Notes: generated by a model not told the origin, from the letters alone. 64,000 bases of DNA from Streptomyces lydicus (GCF_004125265.1 NZ_RDTE01000003.1:6758001-6822000), one strand, 5' to 3'. Positions 25,772-36,197 are shown, counted from the first letter of the stretch. Numbers and translations are program-made.

Positions 25772-26898
25772 GCAGGCACGTGACCAGGATCGACGATCTC
25801 CCCATCCGGGACGAGCTGCGCGGCAAGTCCCCCTACGGCGCACCCCAGCTGGACGTCCCGGTGCGGCTGAACACCAACGAGAACCCCTACCCGCTGCCCG
25901 AGCCGCTGATCGAGCGGATCGCCGAGCGGGTGACCGAGGCCGCCCGCCGGCTCAACCGCTACCCCGACCGGGACGCGGTCGAGCTGCGCACCGAGCTGGC
26001 CCGCTACCTCACCCGCACCGGCGGCCACGAGGTCACCGCCGACCAGGTCTGGGCCGCCAACGGCTCCAACGAGGTCATCCAGCAGCTGCTGCAGACCTTC
26101 GGCGGCCCCGGCCGCACGGCCCTCGGCTTCGAGCCGTCGTACTCCATGCACGGGCTGATCTCCCGCGGCACGGGCACCGGCTGGATCTCCGGCCCCCGCA
26201 ACGACGACTTCACCGTCGACGTCGAGGCGGCCAGGGCGGTCATCGCCGAAGAGCGGCCCGATGTCGTCTTCATCTGCTCGCCGAACAACCCCACCGGCAC
26301 CGCCGTCGGGGAAGCGACCGTGCTCGCGCTGTACGAAGCGGCGCAGGCGGCCCGGGCCGACGGGGCCGGCGCGCTGGTGGTGGTCGACGAGGCCTACGGC
26401 GAGTTCAGCCACCGGCCCTCGCTGCTGCCGCTGATCGAGGGCCGGCCGAATCTGGTGGTCTCCCGGACCATGTCCAAGGCCTTCGGCGCCGCCGGACTGC
26501 GCCTGGGCTACCTCGCCGCCGACCCCGCCGTGGTCGACGCGGTGCAGCTGGTCCGGCTCCCGTACCACCTCTCGTCCGTCACCCAGGCCACCGCACTCGC
26601 CGCGCTGGAGCACACCGACACCCTGCTGAAGTACGTCGCGCAGCTCAAGACCGAGCGGGACCGCCTGGTCACCGAGCTGCGGGCGGCCGGCTGCCAGGTC
26701 GTCGACTCCGACGCCAACTTCGTGCAGTTCGGCCTCTTCGAGGACGCGCACGCCACCTGGCAGGCGATCCTCGACCACGGCGTGCTGGTCCGGGACAACG
26801 GCGTACCGGGCTGGCTGCGGGTCACCGCCGGCACCCCGGCCGAGAACGACGCGTTCCTCGACGCGGTTCGCGCAGTACTGAAGGAGAGCAAGCGATGA
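25768..26898 (+). CDS. hisC: Histidinol-phosphate aminotransferase
   Basis: PLP-dependent class I/II aminotransferase converting imidazole-acetol phosphate and glutamate to histidinol phosphate (376 aa). Motifs: LNTNENPYPLP, NPTGT, VVDEAYGEF and the PLP lysine in SRTMSKAFGAAGLRLGY. I use the GTG at 25768, which overlaps the hisD stop (GTGA); GTG at 25780 is a possible internal start. Its TGA overlaps the hisB ATG by 4 bp, indicating translational coupling. Confidence 0.95.
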   Translation: MSRHVTRIDDLPIRDELRGKSPYGAPQLDVPVRLNTNENPYPLPEPLIERIAERVTEAARRLNRYPDRDAVELRTELARYLTRTGGHEVTADQVWAANGSNEVIQQLLQTFGGPGRTALGFEPSYSMHGLISRGTGTGWISGPRNDDFTVDVEAARAVIAEERPDVVFICSPNNPTGTAVGEATVLALYEAAQAARADGAGALVVVDEAYGEFSHRPSLLPLIEGRPNLVVSRTMSKAFGAAGLRLGYLAADPAVVDAVQLVRLPYHLSSVTQATALAALEHTDTLLKYVAQLKTERDRLVTELRAAGCQVVDSDANFVQFGLFEDAHATWQAILDHGVLVRDNGVPGWLRVTAGTPAENDAFLDAVRAVLKESKR

Positions 26899-27488
26899 CC
26901 CGCGTAGGACGCGTGGAGCGCACGACCAAGGAAACCTCCGTCCTCGTCGAGATCGACCTCGACGGCAGGGGCGAGGTGGAGGTGTCGACCGGTGTGGGCT
27001 TCTACGACCACATGCTCGACCAGCTCGGCCGGCACGGCCTGTTCGACCTCAAGGTCAAGACCGACGGCGATCTGCACATCGACACCCACCACACCATCGA
27101 GGACACCGCGCTGGCCCTGGGCGCCGCGTTCAAGCAGGCCCTCGGTGACAAGTCCGGGATCTACCGCTTCGGCAACTGCACCGTCCCGCTGGACGAATCG
27201 CTCGCCCAGGTGACCGTGGACCTCTCCGGCCGCCCGTACCTGGTGCACACCGAGCCGGAGAACATGGCGCCGATGATCGGCAGCTACGACACGACCATGA
27301 CCCGGCACATCTTCGAGTCGTTCGTCGCCCAGGCACAGATAGCACTGCACATCCACGTCCCGTACGGCCGCAACGCCCACCACATCGTGGAGTGCCAGTT
27401 CAAGGCGCTGGCCCGCGCCCTGCGCTACGCCAGCGAACGCGACCCGCGCGCGGCCGGGATCATCCCCTCGACCAAGGGAGCCCTGTAG
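26895..27488 (+). CDS. hisB: Imidazoleglycerol-phosphate dehydratase
   Basis: Mn-dependent dehydratase of 197 aa, monofunctional (no HisB phosphatase domain). Shows the two His-rich metal motifs: GVGFYDHMLDQLGRHGLFDL with DTHHTIEDTALALG, and later NAHHIVECQFKALARALR. Typical internal two-fold repeat of the fold. ATG overlaps hisC; a 54-aa membrane protein gene follows after 3 bp. Confidence 0.97.
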   Translation: MTRVGRVERTTKETSVLVEIDLDGRGEVEVSTGVGFYDHMLDQLGRHGLFDLKVKTDGDLHIDTHHTIEDTALALGAAFKQALGDKSGIYRFGNCTVPLDESLAQVTVDLSGRPYLVHTEPENMAPMIGSYDTTMTRHIFESFVAQAQIALHIHVPYGRNAHHIVECQFKALARALRYASERDPRAAGIIPSTKGAL

Positions 27489-27491
27489 CCC

Positions 27492-27656
27492 GTGAACGGT
27501 CTGTCCACCGTCTTCATCCTGCTCGGGCTCTTTCTCCTCGGCGGTGTCTACTCGTTCTGGAAGCAGCAGCAGCCCAAGGGCCTGATCGTGCTGCTGTCCG
27601 TCGGTTCGGCGCTGTGCCTGCTCGCCGGCGTGCTGCGGCTGGAGGTATGGAATTGA
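27492..27656 (+). CDS. 54-aa double-spanning membrane protein inside the his operon
   Basis: GTG at 27492, TGA at 27654-27656. The sequence has two hydrophobic segments (TVFILLGLFLLGGVYSFW and GLIVLLSVGSALCLLAGVL) split by a short WKQQQPKG turn, giving a helical hairpin. It lies 3 bp after hisB and its stop is nested with the hisH start (TTGA), so it is almost certainly translated with its neighbours. Codon usage is fully streptomycete. No enzymatic role is evident; its placement suggests a link with amino-acid synthesis or simply operon hitchhiking. Confidence 0.8.
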   Translation: MNGLSTVFILLGLFLLGGVYSFWKQQQPKGLIVLLSVGSALCLLAGVLRLEVWN

Positions 27657-28303
27657 GCCCCTCGGCATCCCGTAAGAAGGTCGTCGTCCTCGACTACGGC
27701 TTCGGCAACGTCCGCTCCGCCGAGCGCGCGCTGGCGCACGTCGGCGCCGAGGTGGAGATCACCCGGGACTTCGACCGGGCGATGAACGCCGAGGGCCTGC
27801 TGGTCCCCGGCGTCGGCGCGTTCGCCGCCTGCATGGCCGGGCTCAAGCAGGCCCGCGGCGACTGGATCATCGGACGCCGGCTGTCCGGCGGACGCCCCGT
27901 GATGGGCATCTGCGTCGGTATGCAGATCCTCTTCGGCCGCGGCATCGAGCACGGCGTCGAGACCGAGGGCCTGGACGAGTGGCCCGGCACGGTCGGCCCG
28001 CTCAAGGCCGAGGTCGTCCCGCACATGGGCTGGAACACCGTCGAGGCCGCCGGGGACTCCCAGCTCTTCGCCCAGCTGCCCGCCGACGCCCGCTACTACT
28101 TCGTGCACTCCTACGCGGTGCACGACTGGGAGCTGGAGGTCGGCAACCCCCACCTCACCGCGCCGAAGGTCACCTGGGCCACGCACGGCGAGCGGTTCGT
28201 GGCCGCGGTCGAGAACGGCCCGCTGTGGGCCACCCAGTTCCACCCCGAGAAGTCCGGCGACGCCGGTGCCCAGCTCCTGACCAATTGGATCGAGACCCTG
28301 TAA
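27653..28303 (+). CDS. hisH: Imidazole glycerol phosphate synthase, glutaminase subunit
   Basis: Class I glutamine amidotransferase (216 aa) feeding ammonia to HisF. The nucleophile lies in MGICVGMQILFGRG; the His/Glu pair is in TQFHPEKSGDAG. A TTG at 27653 (MSPSASRKK) is preferred as start: GGAGG is 7 nt upstream, whereas the ATG at 27647 is only 1 nt from it. Its stop overlaps the priA ATG by one base (TAATG). Confidence 0.95.
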   Translation: MSPSASRKKVVVLDYGFGNVRSAERALAHVGAEVEITRDFDRAMNAEGLLVPGVGAFAACMAGLKQARGDWIIGRRLSGGRPVMGICVGMQILFGRGIEHGVETEGLDEWPGTVGPLKAEVVPHMGWNTVEAAGDSQLFAQLPADARYYFVHSYAVHDWELEVGNPHLTAPKVTWATHGERFVAAVENGPLWATQFHPEKSGDAGAQLLTNWIETL

Positions 28304-29034
28304 TGCCGAACGCTGCGAAGCTCGAACTCCTCCCCGCCGTCGATGTCCGCGACGGCCAGGCCGTCCGCCTGGTGCACGGTGAGTCCGGCTCCGAGACCTC
28401 CTACGGGGACCCGCTTCAGGCGGCCCTCGCCTGGCAGCGGTCCGGCGCCGAGTGGCTGCACCTCGTCGACCTCGACGCGGCCTTCGGCACCGGCGACAAC
28501 CGGGCGCAGATCGCCGAGGTCGCCCGCTCCATGGACATCAAGGTCGAGCTGTCCGGCGGTATCCGCGACGACGACTCGCTCGCCGCGGCCCTGGCCACCG
28601 GCTGCCGCCGGGTCAACCTCGGCACCGCCGCGCTGGAGACCCCCGAGTGGGTCGCCAAGGTCATCGCCGAGCACGGCGACAAGATCGCGGTCGGCCTGGA
28701 CGTCCGCGGCACGACGCTGCGCGGCCGCGGCTGGACCCGCGACGGCGGCGACCTCTACGAGACGCTGGCCCGCCTCGACTCCGAGGGCTGCGCCCGCTAC
28801 GTCGTCACCGACATCAACAAGGACGGCACCCTCCAGGGCCCCAACGTCGAACTGCTCAGGAACGTCTGCGCGGCCACCGACCGGCCCGTGGTCGCCTCCG
28901 GCGGTGTCTCCTCGCTCGACGACCTGCGGGTGCTGGCCTCGCTGGTACCGGAAGGTGTCGAAGGGGCGATCGTCGGCAAGGCGCTCTATGCGAAGGCGTT
29001 CACTCTCGAAGAGGCGCTGGCAGCAGTGTCGTAA
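28303..29034 (+). CDS. priA: Bifunctional phosphoribosyl isomerase PriA (HisA/TrpF)
   Basis: TIM barrel of 243 aa isomerising ProFAR in histidine synthesis. In actinobacteria this protein also isomerises phosphoribosylanthranilate, replacing TrpF. Sequence marks: LLPAVDVRDGQAVRLVHGE (first catalytic aspartate), VELSGGIRDD, GLDVRGTTLRGRGW, YVVTDINKDGTLQGPN (second aspartate), VVASGGVSSLDDL. No trpF is visible near the trp genes in this window, in line with dual activity. Starts on the last base of the hisH stop; RidA follows after 27 bp. Confidence 0.94.
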   Translation: MPNAAKLELLPAVDVRDGQAVRLVHGESGSETSYGDPLQAALAWQRSGAEWLHLVDLDAAFGTGDNRAQIAEVARSMDIKVELSGGIRDDDSLAAALATGCRRVNLGTAALETPEWVAKVIAEHGDKIAVGLDVRGTTLRGRGWTRDGGDLYETLARLDSEGCARYVVTDINKDGTLQGPNVELLRNVCAATDRPVVASGGVSSLDDLRVLASLVPEGVEGAIVGKALYAKAFTLEEALAAVS

Positions 29035-29061
29035 CTGTCGTAACGGCGAACGAAAGGCCGC

Positions 29062-29472
29062 ATGATGACCATCGAGCGCGTACGGACTCCCAACCCCTGG
29101 GAAGAGAAGATCGGTTTCGCACGCGCCGTGGCGGCCGGCGACCGGGTCCTGGTCGCCGGCACGATGCCACTGGTCGACGGCGTCCTTGTGGGCGAGGGCG
29201 ACCCGTACGAACAGACCAAGGCCGCCTTCACCCAGGCGCTGGATGCGCTCAAACCCTTCGGCCTCGGCGCCGACGCGGTGCTGCGCACCCGTGTGTACCT
29301 CACCCACCTGCGCGATGTGGACGCATCCGGCCGCGCCCACCGGGAGCTCTTCGAGGCCGCGCCGCCCGTTTCGAGCCTGGTCGTGGTCTCCGGATTCGTC
29401 GACCCCCGCGTCCTGGTGGAAGTGGAACTGGAAGCTTTCCGAGAACTGTCAGAGAGGCCTGAACCGACATGA
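29062..29472 (+). CDS. RidA family protein (enamine/imine deaminase)
   Basis: 136 aa of the YjgF/YER057c/UK114 family, which hydrolyses reactive 2-aminoacrylate-type enamines made by PLP enzymes. Family features: FARAVAAGDRVLVAGTMPL near the start, the conserved arginine in VLRTRVYLTHLRDVD, and SSLVVVSGFVDPRVLVEVELEAF at the end. ATG at 29062 (or the next ATG at 29065). Its stop overlaps the hisF start (ATGA), so it is an integral member of the his operon. Confidence 0.92.
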   Translation: MMTIERVRTPNPWEEKIGFARAVAAGDRVLVAGTMPLVDGVLVGEGDPYEQTKAAFTQALDALKPFGLGADAVLRTRVYLTHLRDVDASGRAHRELFEAAPPVSSLVVVSGFVDPRVLVEVELEAFRELSERPEPT

Positions 29473-30233
29473 CCCTGGCGGTCCGAGTCATCCCTTGCCT
29501 GGACGTCGAAGGCGGCCGGGTCGTCAAGGGCGTCAACTTCCAGAACCTGCGCGACGCGGGCGATCCCGTCGAGATGGCGAAGGTCTACGGCGAGGAGGGC
29601 GCCGACGAGCTGACCTTCCTCGACATCACCGCCTCCTCCGGCAACCGCGAGACCACCTACGACGTGGTCCGCCGCACCGCCGAGCAGGTCTTCATCCCCC
29701 TCACGGTGGGCGGCGGCGTCCGCACCCCCGAGGACGTCGACAAGCTGCTGCGGGCCGGCGCGGACAAGGTCGGCGTCAACACCGCCGCCATCGCCCGCCC
29801 CGACGTGATCCGCGAGATCGCCGAACGCTTCGGCAGCCAGGTCCTGGTCCTCTCGGTCGACGCCCGCCGCACCGACGCGGGGACGCCGTCCGGCTACGAG
29901 GTCACCACCCACGGCGGCCGCCGCGGCACCGGCATCGACGCCGTGGAATGGGCCCACCGCGCCGCCGAACTCGGCGCCGGAGAGATCCTTCTCAACTCCA
30001 TGGACGCCGACGGCACCAAGGACGGCTACGACGTCGAGATGATCGAGGCGGTCCGTAGGCACGTCACCGTCCCGGTGATCGCCTCCGGCGGCGCCGGCAA
30101 GCTGGACGACTTCGCCCCGGCCGTCGCGGCCGGCGCCGACGCGGTCCTGGCCGCCTCCGTCTTCCACTTCGGTGACCTGCGCATCGGCCAGGTCAAGGAC
30201 GCCCTCCGGGGGGCGGGACACCCGGTGCGCTGA
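29469..30233 (+). CDS. hisF: Imidazole glycerol phosphate synthase, cyclase subunit
   Basis: TIM-barrel cyclase of 254 aa that joins ammonia from HisH with PRFAR to yield IGP and AICAR. The catalytic aspartates are in VIPCLDVEGGRVVKGVNF and LLNSMDADGTKDGYD. Phosphate-binding loops LTVGGGVRTPEDV and VIASGGAGKLDDF are present. Last visible gene of the his operon; its stop is inside a convergent hairpin with sdhB. hisG and hisE are not in this window; hisI is 5.5 kb away. Confidence 0.97.
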   Translation: MTLAVRVIPCLDVEGGRVVKGVNFQNLRDAGDPVEMAKVYGEEGADELTFLDITASSGNRETTYDVVRRTAEQVFIPLTVGGGVRTPEDVDKLLRAGADKVGVNTAAIARPDVIREIAERFGSQVLVLSVDARRTDAGTPSGYEVTTHGGRRGTGIDAVEWAHRAAELGAGEILLNSMDADGTKDGYDVEMIEAVRRHVTVPVIASGGAGKLDDFAPAVAAGADAVLAASVFHFGDLRIGQVKDALRGAGHPVR

Positions 30234-30278
30234 CCCGGAGCGCACCCGTCGGGAGAGCCCCGCGGTCCGGCTCAGCGC
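30227..30278. terminator. Bidirectional hairpin spanning hisF and sdhB stops
   Basis: GCGCTGACCCGG (30227-30238) pairs with CCGGCTCAGCGC (30267-30278), 11 of 12 bases, over a 28-nt loop. Both stop codons lie inside the arms, so the stem would form only after ribosomes leave. Confidence 0.6.
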
Positions 30279-31011
30279 CCCTTCCGCGCCGCCCGGACGA
30301 ACTCCCGGTTCATGGCGGCGATGCTGAAGAGCGGAATCCCCTTGGGACAGGCCGTCGCACACGCCCCGGTGTTGGTGCACCCGCCAAATCCCTCGGCGTC
30401 CATCCGTCCCACCATGTCCAGGACGCGGCTCTCCCGCTCCGGGGCGCCCTGGGGCAGGGAGCCCAGGTGGACGACCTTGGCGGCGGTGAACAGCATCGCC
30501 GAGCCGTTGGGGCAGGCCGCCACACAGGCGCCGCAGCCGATGCACTCGGCGTGCTCGAAGGCGGTGTCGGCGGCCGGCTTGGGCACGGCGGTGGCGTGTG
30601 CCTCGGGGGCGGCGCCGGTCGGGGCGGTGATGTAGCCGCCGGACTGGATGATGCGGTCGAAGGCGGAGCGGTCGACGACCAGGTCCTTGACGACCGGGAA
30701 GGCGGCGGCCCGCCACGGCTCGATGTCGAGGGTGTCGCCGTCCCGGAAGGACCGCATGTGCAGCTGGCAGGTGGTGGTGGGCTCGGGGCCGTGCGCCTCG
30801 CCGTTGATGACCAGCGAGCAGGCGCCGCAGATGCCCTCGCGGCAGTCGTGGTCGAAGGCGACCGGATCGTCACCGCCCAGCAGGAGCTCTTCGTTGAGGG
30901 TGTCGAGCATTTCCAGGAACGACATGTCCGGTGAGATGCCGTCCACCTCGTAGGTGGACAGGGCGCCCGGGGCGTCGGCGCTTTGCTGGCGCCAGATGCG
31001 CAGGGTGAGCT

Positions 31012-31015
<4 letters not shown>
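30272..31015 (-). CDS. sdhB: Succinate dehydrogenase/fumarate reductase iron-sulfur subunit
   Basis: 247 aa. Three cluster motifs are visible in order: the plant-type 2Fe-2S site CREGICGAC with a later Cys, the 4Fe-4S ferredoxin motif CIGCGACVAACP, and CTNTGACATACPKG for the 3Fe-4S cluster. It passes electrons from SdhA to the cytochrome b subunit and quinone. ATG overlaps the sdhA stop (ATGA). Last gene of the sdhCAB operon. Confidence 0.95.
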
Positions 31016-33042
<2,027 letters not shown>

Positions 33043-33043
33043 G

Positions 33044-33799
33044 TCAGCTCACTACTCCGGTCATCACGGAGACGGGGACCGCGAGGAAGCCCGCGGTCAG
33101 GACGGCGGCGAGGACGTTCGCGAGGGCCTTGAGCGTCCGGTCGCGGCCGGAGTGGCCCGCGCCCAGCGTCTGCGCGGCGCTCCAGAAGCCGTGCCGGATG
33201 TGCAGCCCCAGGGCGAGCATCGCCACGACGTAGACGGCGTTGCCGTACCAGGTGGAGAAGGTCGCCACCACGTTCGCGTACGGGTGGCCGGCCTCGGCGC
33301 GCGGATTCACCGTCAGCGTCGTCAGGTCCAGCAGGTGCCAGACGACGAACAGGCCGAGGATGACACCGCCCCAGCGCATCGTCCGGGTGGCGTAGCTCGC
33401 GCGGCGGCGCAGAAGGAGGTGCGGCGCGAAGCGCCCCGGCCGGGGCCGGTGGACGGGCAACGGGTGGGAGTACTTCACCGGCCGGGCGGCGAGGTCCCGC
33501 CGGCTGAGCTGGTACGCGGCCACCGCATGCACCACGACCGCGGCCAGCAGCACCACCCGCGCGATCCACAGGAACCACTCGTGGTGCAGGAACGGCTCGC
33601 CGATGGTGCGCAGCCAGGCGGCGTACCCGTCGAACTCCGCCGCCCCGAAGAAGATCTTGAGGTTGCCCAGCATATGGACGACCAGGTACAGCAGCATCAC
33701 GAGGCCGCTGACGGCCATCGCCGTCTTCTTGCCGACGGTCGAGCGCCACAGGAGGCCCGCGAAGGACGGCCGTCGGCCCGTCCGTGTGTCCAGTGCCAT
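33044..33799 (-). CDS. sdhC: Succinate dehydrogenase cytochrome b subunit (B-type)
   Basis: 251 aa with five hydrophobic segments and histidines near their ends (LLYLVVHMLGN; HHEWFLWIARVVLL; VVVHAVAAY; VWHLLDL; LGLHIRHGFW), as expected for a di-heme cytochrome b that anchors SdhA and SdhB without an SdhD. ATG at 33799. First gene of the operon; the 94-bp region shared with the divergent LysR gene holds likely operators. Confidence 0.92.
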   Translation of the reverse strand: MALDTRTGRRPSFAGLLWRSTVGKKTAMAVSGLVMLLYLVVHMLGNLKIFFGAAEFDGYAAWLRTIGEPFLHHEWFLWIARVVLLAAVVVHAVAAYQLSRRDLAARPVKYSHPLPVHRPRPGRFAPHLLLRRRASYATRTMRWGGVILGLFVVWHLLDLTTLTVNPRAEAGHPYANVVATFSTWYGNAVYVVAMLALGLHIRHGFWSAAQTLGAGHSGRDRTLKALANVLAAVLTAGFLAVPVSVMTGVVS

Positions 33800-33858
33800 G
33801 CGTCCCGACGGTAGGGACCGGCTTCCGATCAGTCCAAGACATGGTCCGGCTCATCTTC

Positions 33859-33883
33859 ATAGGCTGCGCCTATCGCCGCCTAT
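33859..33883. promoter_or_regulatory. LysR-type operator candidate between sdhC and lysR
   Basis: ATAGGCTGCGCCTAT (33859-33873) is a 15-bp palindrome with 6-bp arms; another GCCTAT half-site follows at 33878-33883. It lies 21-35 bp before the LysR start codon, where autoregulators of this family bind, and fits the T-N(x)-A pattern. Confidence 0.6.
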
Positions 33884-33893
33884 CCTTCCCTGT

Positions 33894-34790
33894 ATGCAGT
33901 TGCAGCAGCTCCGCTACTTCACGGCCGTGGCCGACACCCGGCACTTCACCCGCGCCGCCGAGCGCGAACACGTCGCCCAGCCCTCCCTTTCCCAGCAGAT
34001 CCGTTCGCTGGAACGGGAGTTGGGAGCGGAGCTCTTCCACCGCGCCCGCGGCCACATCACCCTCACCGACGCCGGCGAGACGCTGCTGCCGCTCGCCCGG
34101 CGGATCCTCGCCGATGCCGAGACCGCCCGCCGCGAGGTCCAGGAGGTCGCCGGGCTGCGCCGCGGCCGGCTGCGCCTCGGCGCCCCGCCCAGCCTGTGCG
34201 CCAGCCTCGTCCCCGACGTCCTGCGGGCCTTCCACACCGCGTATCCGGGGGTGGACCTCCTGGTGACCGAGGACGGCTCGCAGGACCTCGTCCGGGCGCT
34301 GGCCGACGGCGCACTGGACCTGGCCCTGGTCATCACTCCGCTCCCGCTCCAGGCCCCCGCCCTGACCACCTCCGCCCTGTTGCGCGAGGAACTGGTCGTG
34401 GTCTCCGCACCCGACCGCCCGGCCCCGGTCGGCCGGCGCACCCGCATCCGGGTGGAGGATCTGCGAGGCCGGCCGCTCGCCATGTTCCGCCGCGGCTACG
34501 ACCTGCGGGAATTCACCACCGCGGCGTGCCGGGCGGCCGGTTTCGAGCCCGCCTTCACCGTCGAGGGCGGCGAGATGGACGCGGTCCTCGGCTTCGTCCG
34601 GGCCGGGCTGGGCCTCGCCGTGGTCCCCAGCATGGTCGCCGAACGCTCCGGCCTGCGCGTCACCCCCTTCTCGACGCCCGGTATGCACCGCGTGGTCTCC
34701 GTCGCCCACCGGGGCGATGTCTCCCCGCCGCGCGCCGCCCGGGAGCTGGAGCGCATCCTGCGGGAGCACCTGGAGCCGGACGGGCCCTGA
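33894..34790 (+). CDS. LysR-family transcriptional regulator
   Basis: 298 aa. The N-terminal winged helix reads QLQQLRYFTAVADTRHFTRAAEREHVAQPSLS, split in the usual way, and the C-terminal part is an effector-binding domain (about 90-295). Divergent placement makes it the obvious regulator of the sdhCAB operon. ATG at 33894; no ribosome site, but TATCC/TGTAT elements lie just upstream. The effector is unknown; dicarboxylates would be a reasonable guess only from context. Confidence 0.92.
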   Translation: MQLQQLRYFTAVADTRHFTRAAEREHVAQPSLSQQIRSLERELGAELFHRARGHITLTDAGETLLPLARRILADAETARREVQEVAGLRRGRLRLGAPPSLCASLVPDVLRAFHTAYPGVDLLVTEDGSQDLVRALADGALDLALVITPLPLQAPALTTSALLREELVVVSAPDRPAPVGRRTRIRVEDLRGRPLAMFRRGYDLREFTTAACRAAGFEPAFTVEGGEMDAVLGFVRAGLGLAVVPSMVAERSGLRVTPFSTPGMHRVVSVAHRGDVSPPRAARELERILREHLEPDGP

Positions 34791-34840
34791 GCGGGCGGGA
34801 ATCCGGCAGACGGGGGAGAGGGGACGGTCACCGGACGAGG

Positions 34841-34875
34841 CCGGGCGCGGCCCCGTGGCAGGGGGCCGCGCCCGG
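34841..34875 (+). terminator. 14-bp perfect hairpin after lysR
   Basis: CCGGGCGCGGCCCC (34841-34854) pairs exactly with 34862-34875 over a 7-nt loop. It ends 15 bp before the next start codon, so it overlaps that gene's promoter (TAGGCT at 34879-34884). Confidence 0.75.
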
Positions 34876-34890
34876 TCGTAGGCTGGCCGC

Positions 34891-35523
34891 ATGTCGACCC
34901 ATGCGAAGCGTGAACGGCTCCTTCTCGCCGACCTGTTGGAGAGCGCAGGCCCCGAGGCGGCGACGCTGTGCGAGAACTGGAGCGCGCGGGACCTGGCCGC
35001 GCATGTGGTGGTGCGCGAGCGGCGCGCCGACGCGGCCGGCGGGCTGCTCGTCAAGCCGCTGGCCGCGCGGCTGGAGCGGGTGCAGGCGGAGTTCGCCGGC
35101 AAGCCGTACGAGGAGCTGATCCGGCTGATCAGGACCGGGCCGCCACGGATGTCGCCGTTCGCGCTCAAGCAGATCGACGAGGCGTCCAACACCGTCGAGT
35201 TCTACGTCCACGCCGAGGACGTACGGCGGGCGCAGCCGGACTGGAGCGCGCGGGAGCTGGACCCCGTGTTCGCGGACGCGCTGTGGTCCAGGATCGAGCG
35301 GATGGCCCGGGTGCTGGGCCGGAAGTCGCCGGTGGGCCTGGTGCTGCGGCGCCCGGACGGGCGGACCGCGGTGGCCCATCGCGGCACCCCGGTGGTCACG
35401 GTCGTCGGCGAGCCGGGCGAGCTGACGATGTTCGCCTTCGGCCGGCAGGACGCCGCCGAGGTGGAGCTGGACGGCGACAAGGACGCCATCGACCGGCTGC
35501 GGGCGGCGAAGCTGGGGGTGTGA
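34891..35523 (+). CDS. TIGR03085-type metal-binding protein (DinB/maleylpyruvate isomerase N-terminal fold)
   Basis: 210 aa. The helical N-terminal region ERLLLADLLESAGPEAATLCENWSARDLAAHVVVRER has the LxxxW-x-DLxAHV pattern of mycothiol-dependent maleylpyruvate isomerase-like proteins; later EFYVHAEDVRRAQPDW provides the other metal-binding His. The family's substrate is not known; mycothiol use is an inference. ATG at 34891 right after a TAGGCT -10 element suggests leaderless expression. Its 3' end is tandemly duplicated. Confidence 0.82.
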   Translation: MSTHAKRERLLLADLLESAGPEAATLCENWSARDLAAHVVVRERRADAAGGLLVKPLAARLERVQAEFAGKPYEELIRLIRTGPPRMSPFALKQIDEASNTVEFYVHAEDVRRAQPDWSARELDPVFADALWSRIERMARVLGRKSPVGLVLRRPDGRTAVAHRGTPVVTVVGEPGELTMFAFGRQDAAEVELDGDKDAIDRLRAAKLGV

Positions 35524-35565
35524 GCCCGTCCTCCGGGAAGCCGGGGGCGTGAGCCCGTCCCCCGG
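35508..35565. repeat. 29-bp tandem duplication of a gene 3' end
   Basis: 35508-35536 and 35537-35565 are adjacent copies with three T/C differences. The first copy includes the last codons and TGA stop of the preceding gene. A third partial copy (GAAGCCCGGGGG) starts at 35573. Confidence 0.85.
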
Positions 35566-35619
35566 CGCCCGTGAAGCCCGGGGGAGTCCGCCGTCCTCGC
35601 CCGGCGGGAGCACGCCCTC

Positions 35620-35763
35620 TCACGAGCGGAACACCACCATCACGACCACCACGCCGACCAGCACCGCCGCCGCGAACACCGCGCCCAGCACCCGCGCCGC
35701 CACCCGCGCGGCGCGGTCCGGGTCCGGCGGCGGTGGCGGCGCGGGCGGCTGCTGATGATGCAT
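35620..35763 (-). CDS. Small single-span membrane protein
   Basis: 47 aa: MHHQQPPAPPPPPDPDRAAR followed by one hydrophobic helix (VLGAVFAAAVLVGVVVVMVVF) and a short RS end. Proline-rich cytoplasmic-style head plus C-terminal anchor. Only a weak GCAGG precedes the ATG at 35763. It is divergent from hisI with 33 bp between. No function can be assigned. Confidence 0.55.
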   Translation of the reverse strand: MHHQQPPAPPPPPDPDRAARVAARVLGAVFAAAVLVGVVVVMVVFRS

Positions 35764-35796
35764 GCCTGCAGGATGCCGCACGGCACAATGGACACC

Positions 35797-36186
35797 ATGA
35801 GCAGCCGCGCCGCCACCCCGGACACCACCCCCGCCCTGGACCCCGCCATCGCCGCCCGCCTCAAGCGCGGCGCCGACGGCCTGGTCCCCGCCATCGCCCA
35901 GCAGTACGACACCGGCGAGGTGCTGATGCTCGGCTGGATGGACGACGAGGCGCTGCACCGCACCCTCACCACCGGCCGCTGCACGTACTGGTCCCGCAGC
36001 CGCCAGGAGTACTGGGTCAAGGGCGACACCTCCGGCCACGTCCAGCACGTCAAGTCCGTGGCACTGGACTGCGACGCCGACACCGTCCTGGTCCGGGTCG
36101 ACCAGGTCGGCGCCGCCTGCCACACCGGCGACCGGACCTGCTTCGATGCGGACGTACTGACCACCCGGGCCGGTCAGGACCAGTAG
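35797..36186 (+). CDS. hisI: Phosphoribosyl-AMP cyclohydrolase
   Basis: Zinc enzyme of 129 aa opening the adenine ring of PR-AMP, without a fused HisE domain. Motifs: GEVLMLGWMDDEAL, TYWSRSRQEYWVKGDTSGH, and the metal ligands in LDCDADTVLVRVDQ and GAACHTGDRTCF. ATG at 35797 fits a leaderless transcript (CACAAT about 7 nt upstream); ATG at 35788 is an alternative. trpE starts 11 bp after its stop, linking histidine and tryptophan genes in one transcript. Confidence 0.95.
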   Translation: MSSRAATPDTTPALDPAIAARLKRGADGLVPAIAQQYDTGEVLMLGWMDDEALHRTLTTGRCTYWSRSRQEYWVKGDTSGHVQHVKSVALDCDADTVLVRVDQVGAACHTGDRTCFDADVLTTRAGQDQ

Positions 36187-36197
36187 GCTCCGCTGCC

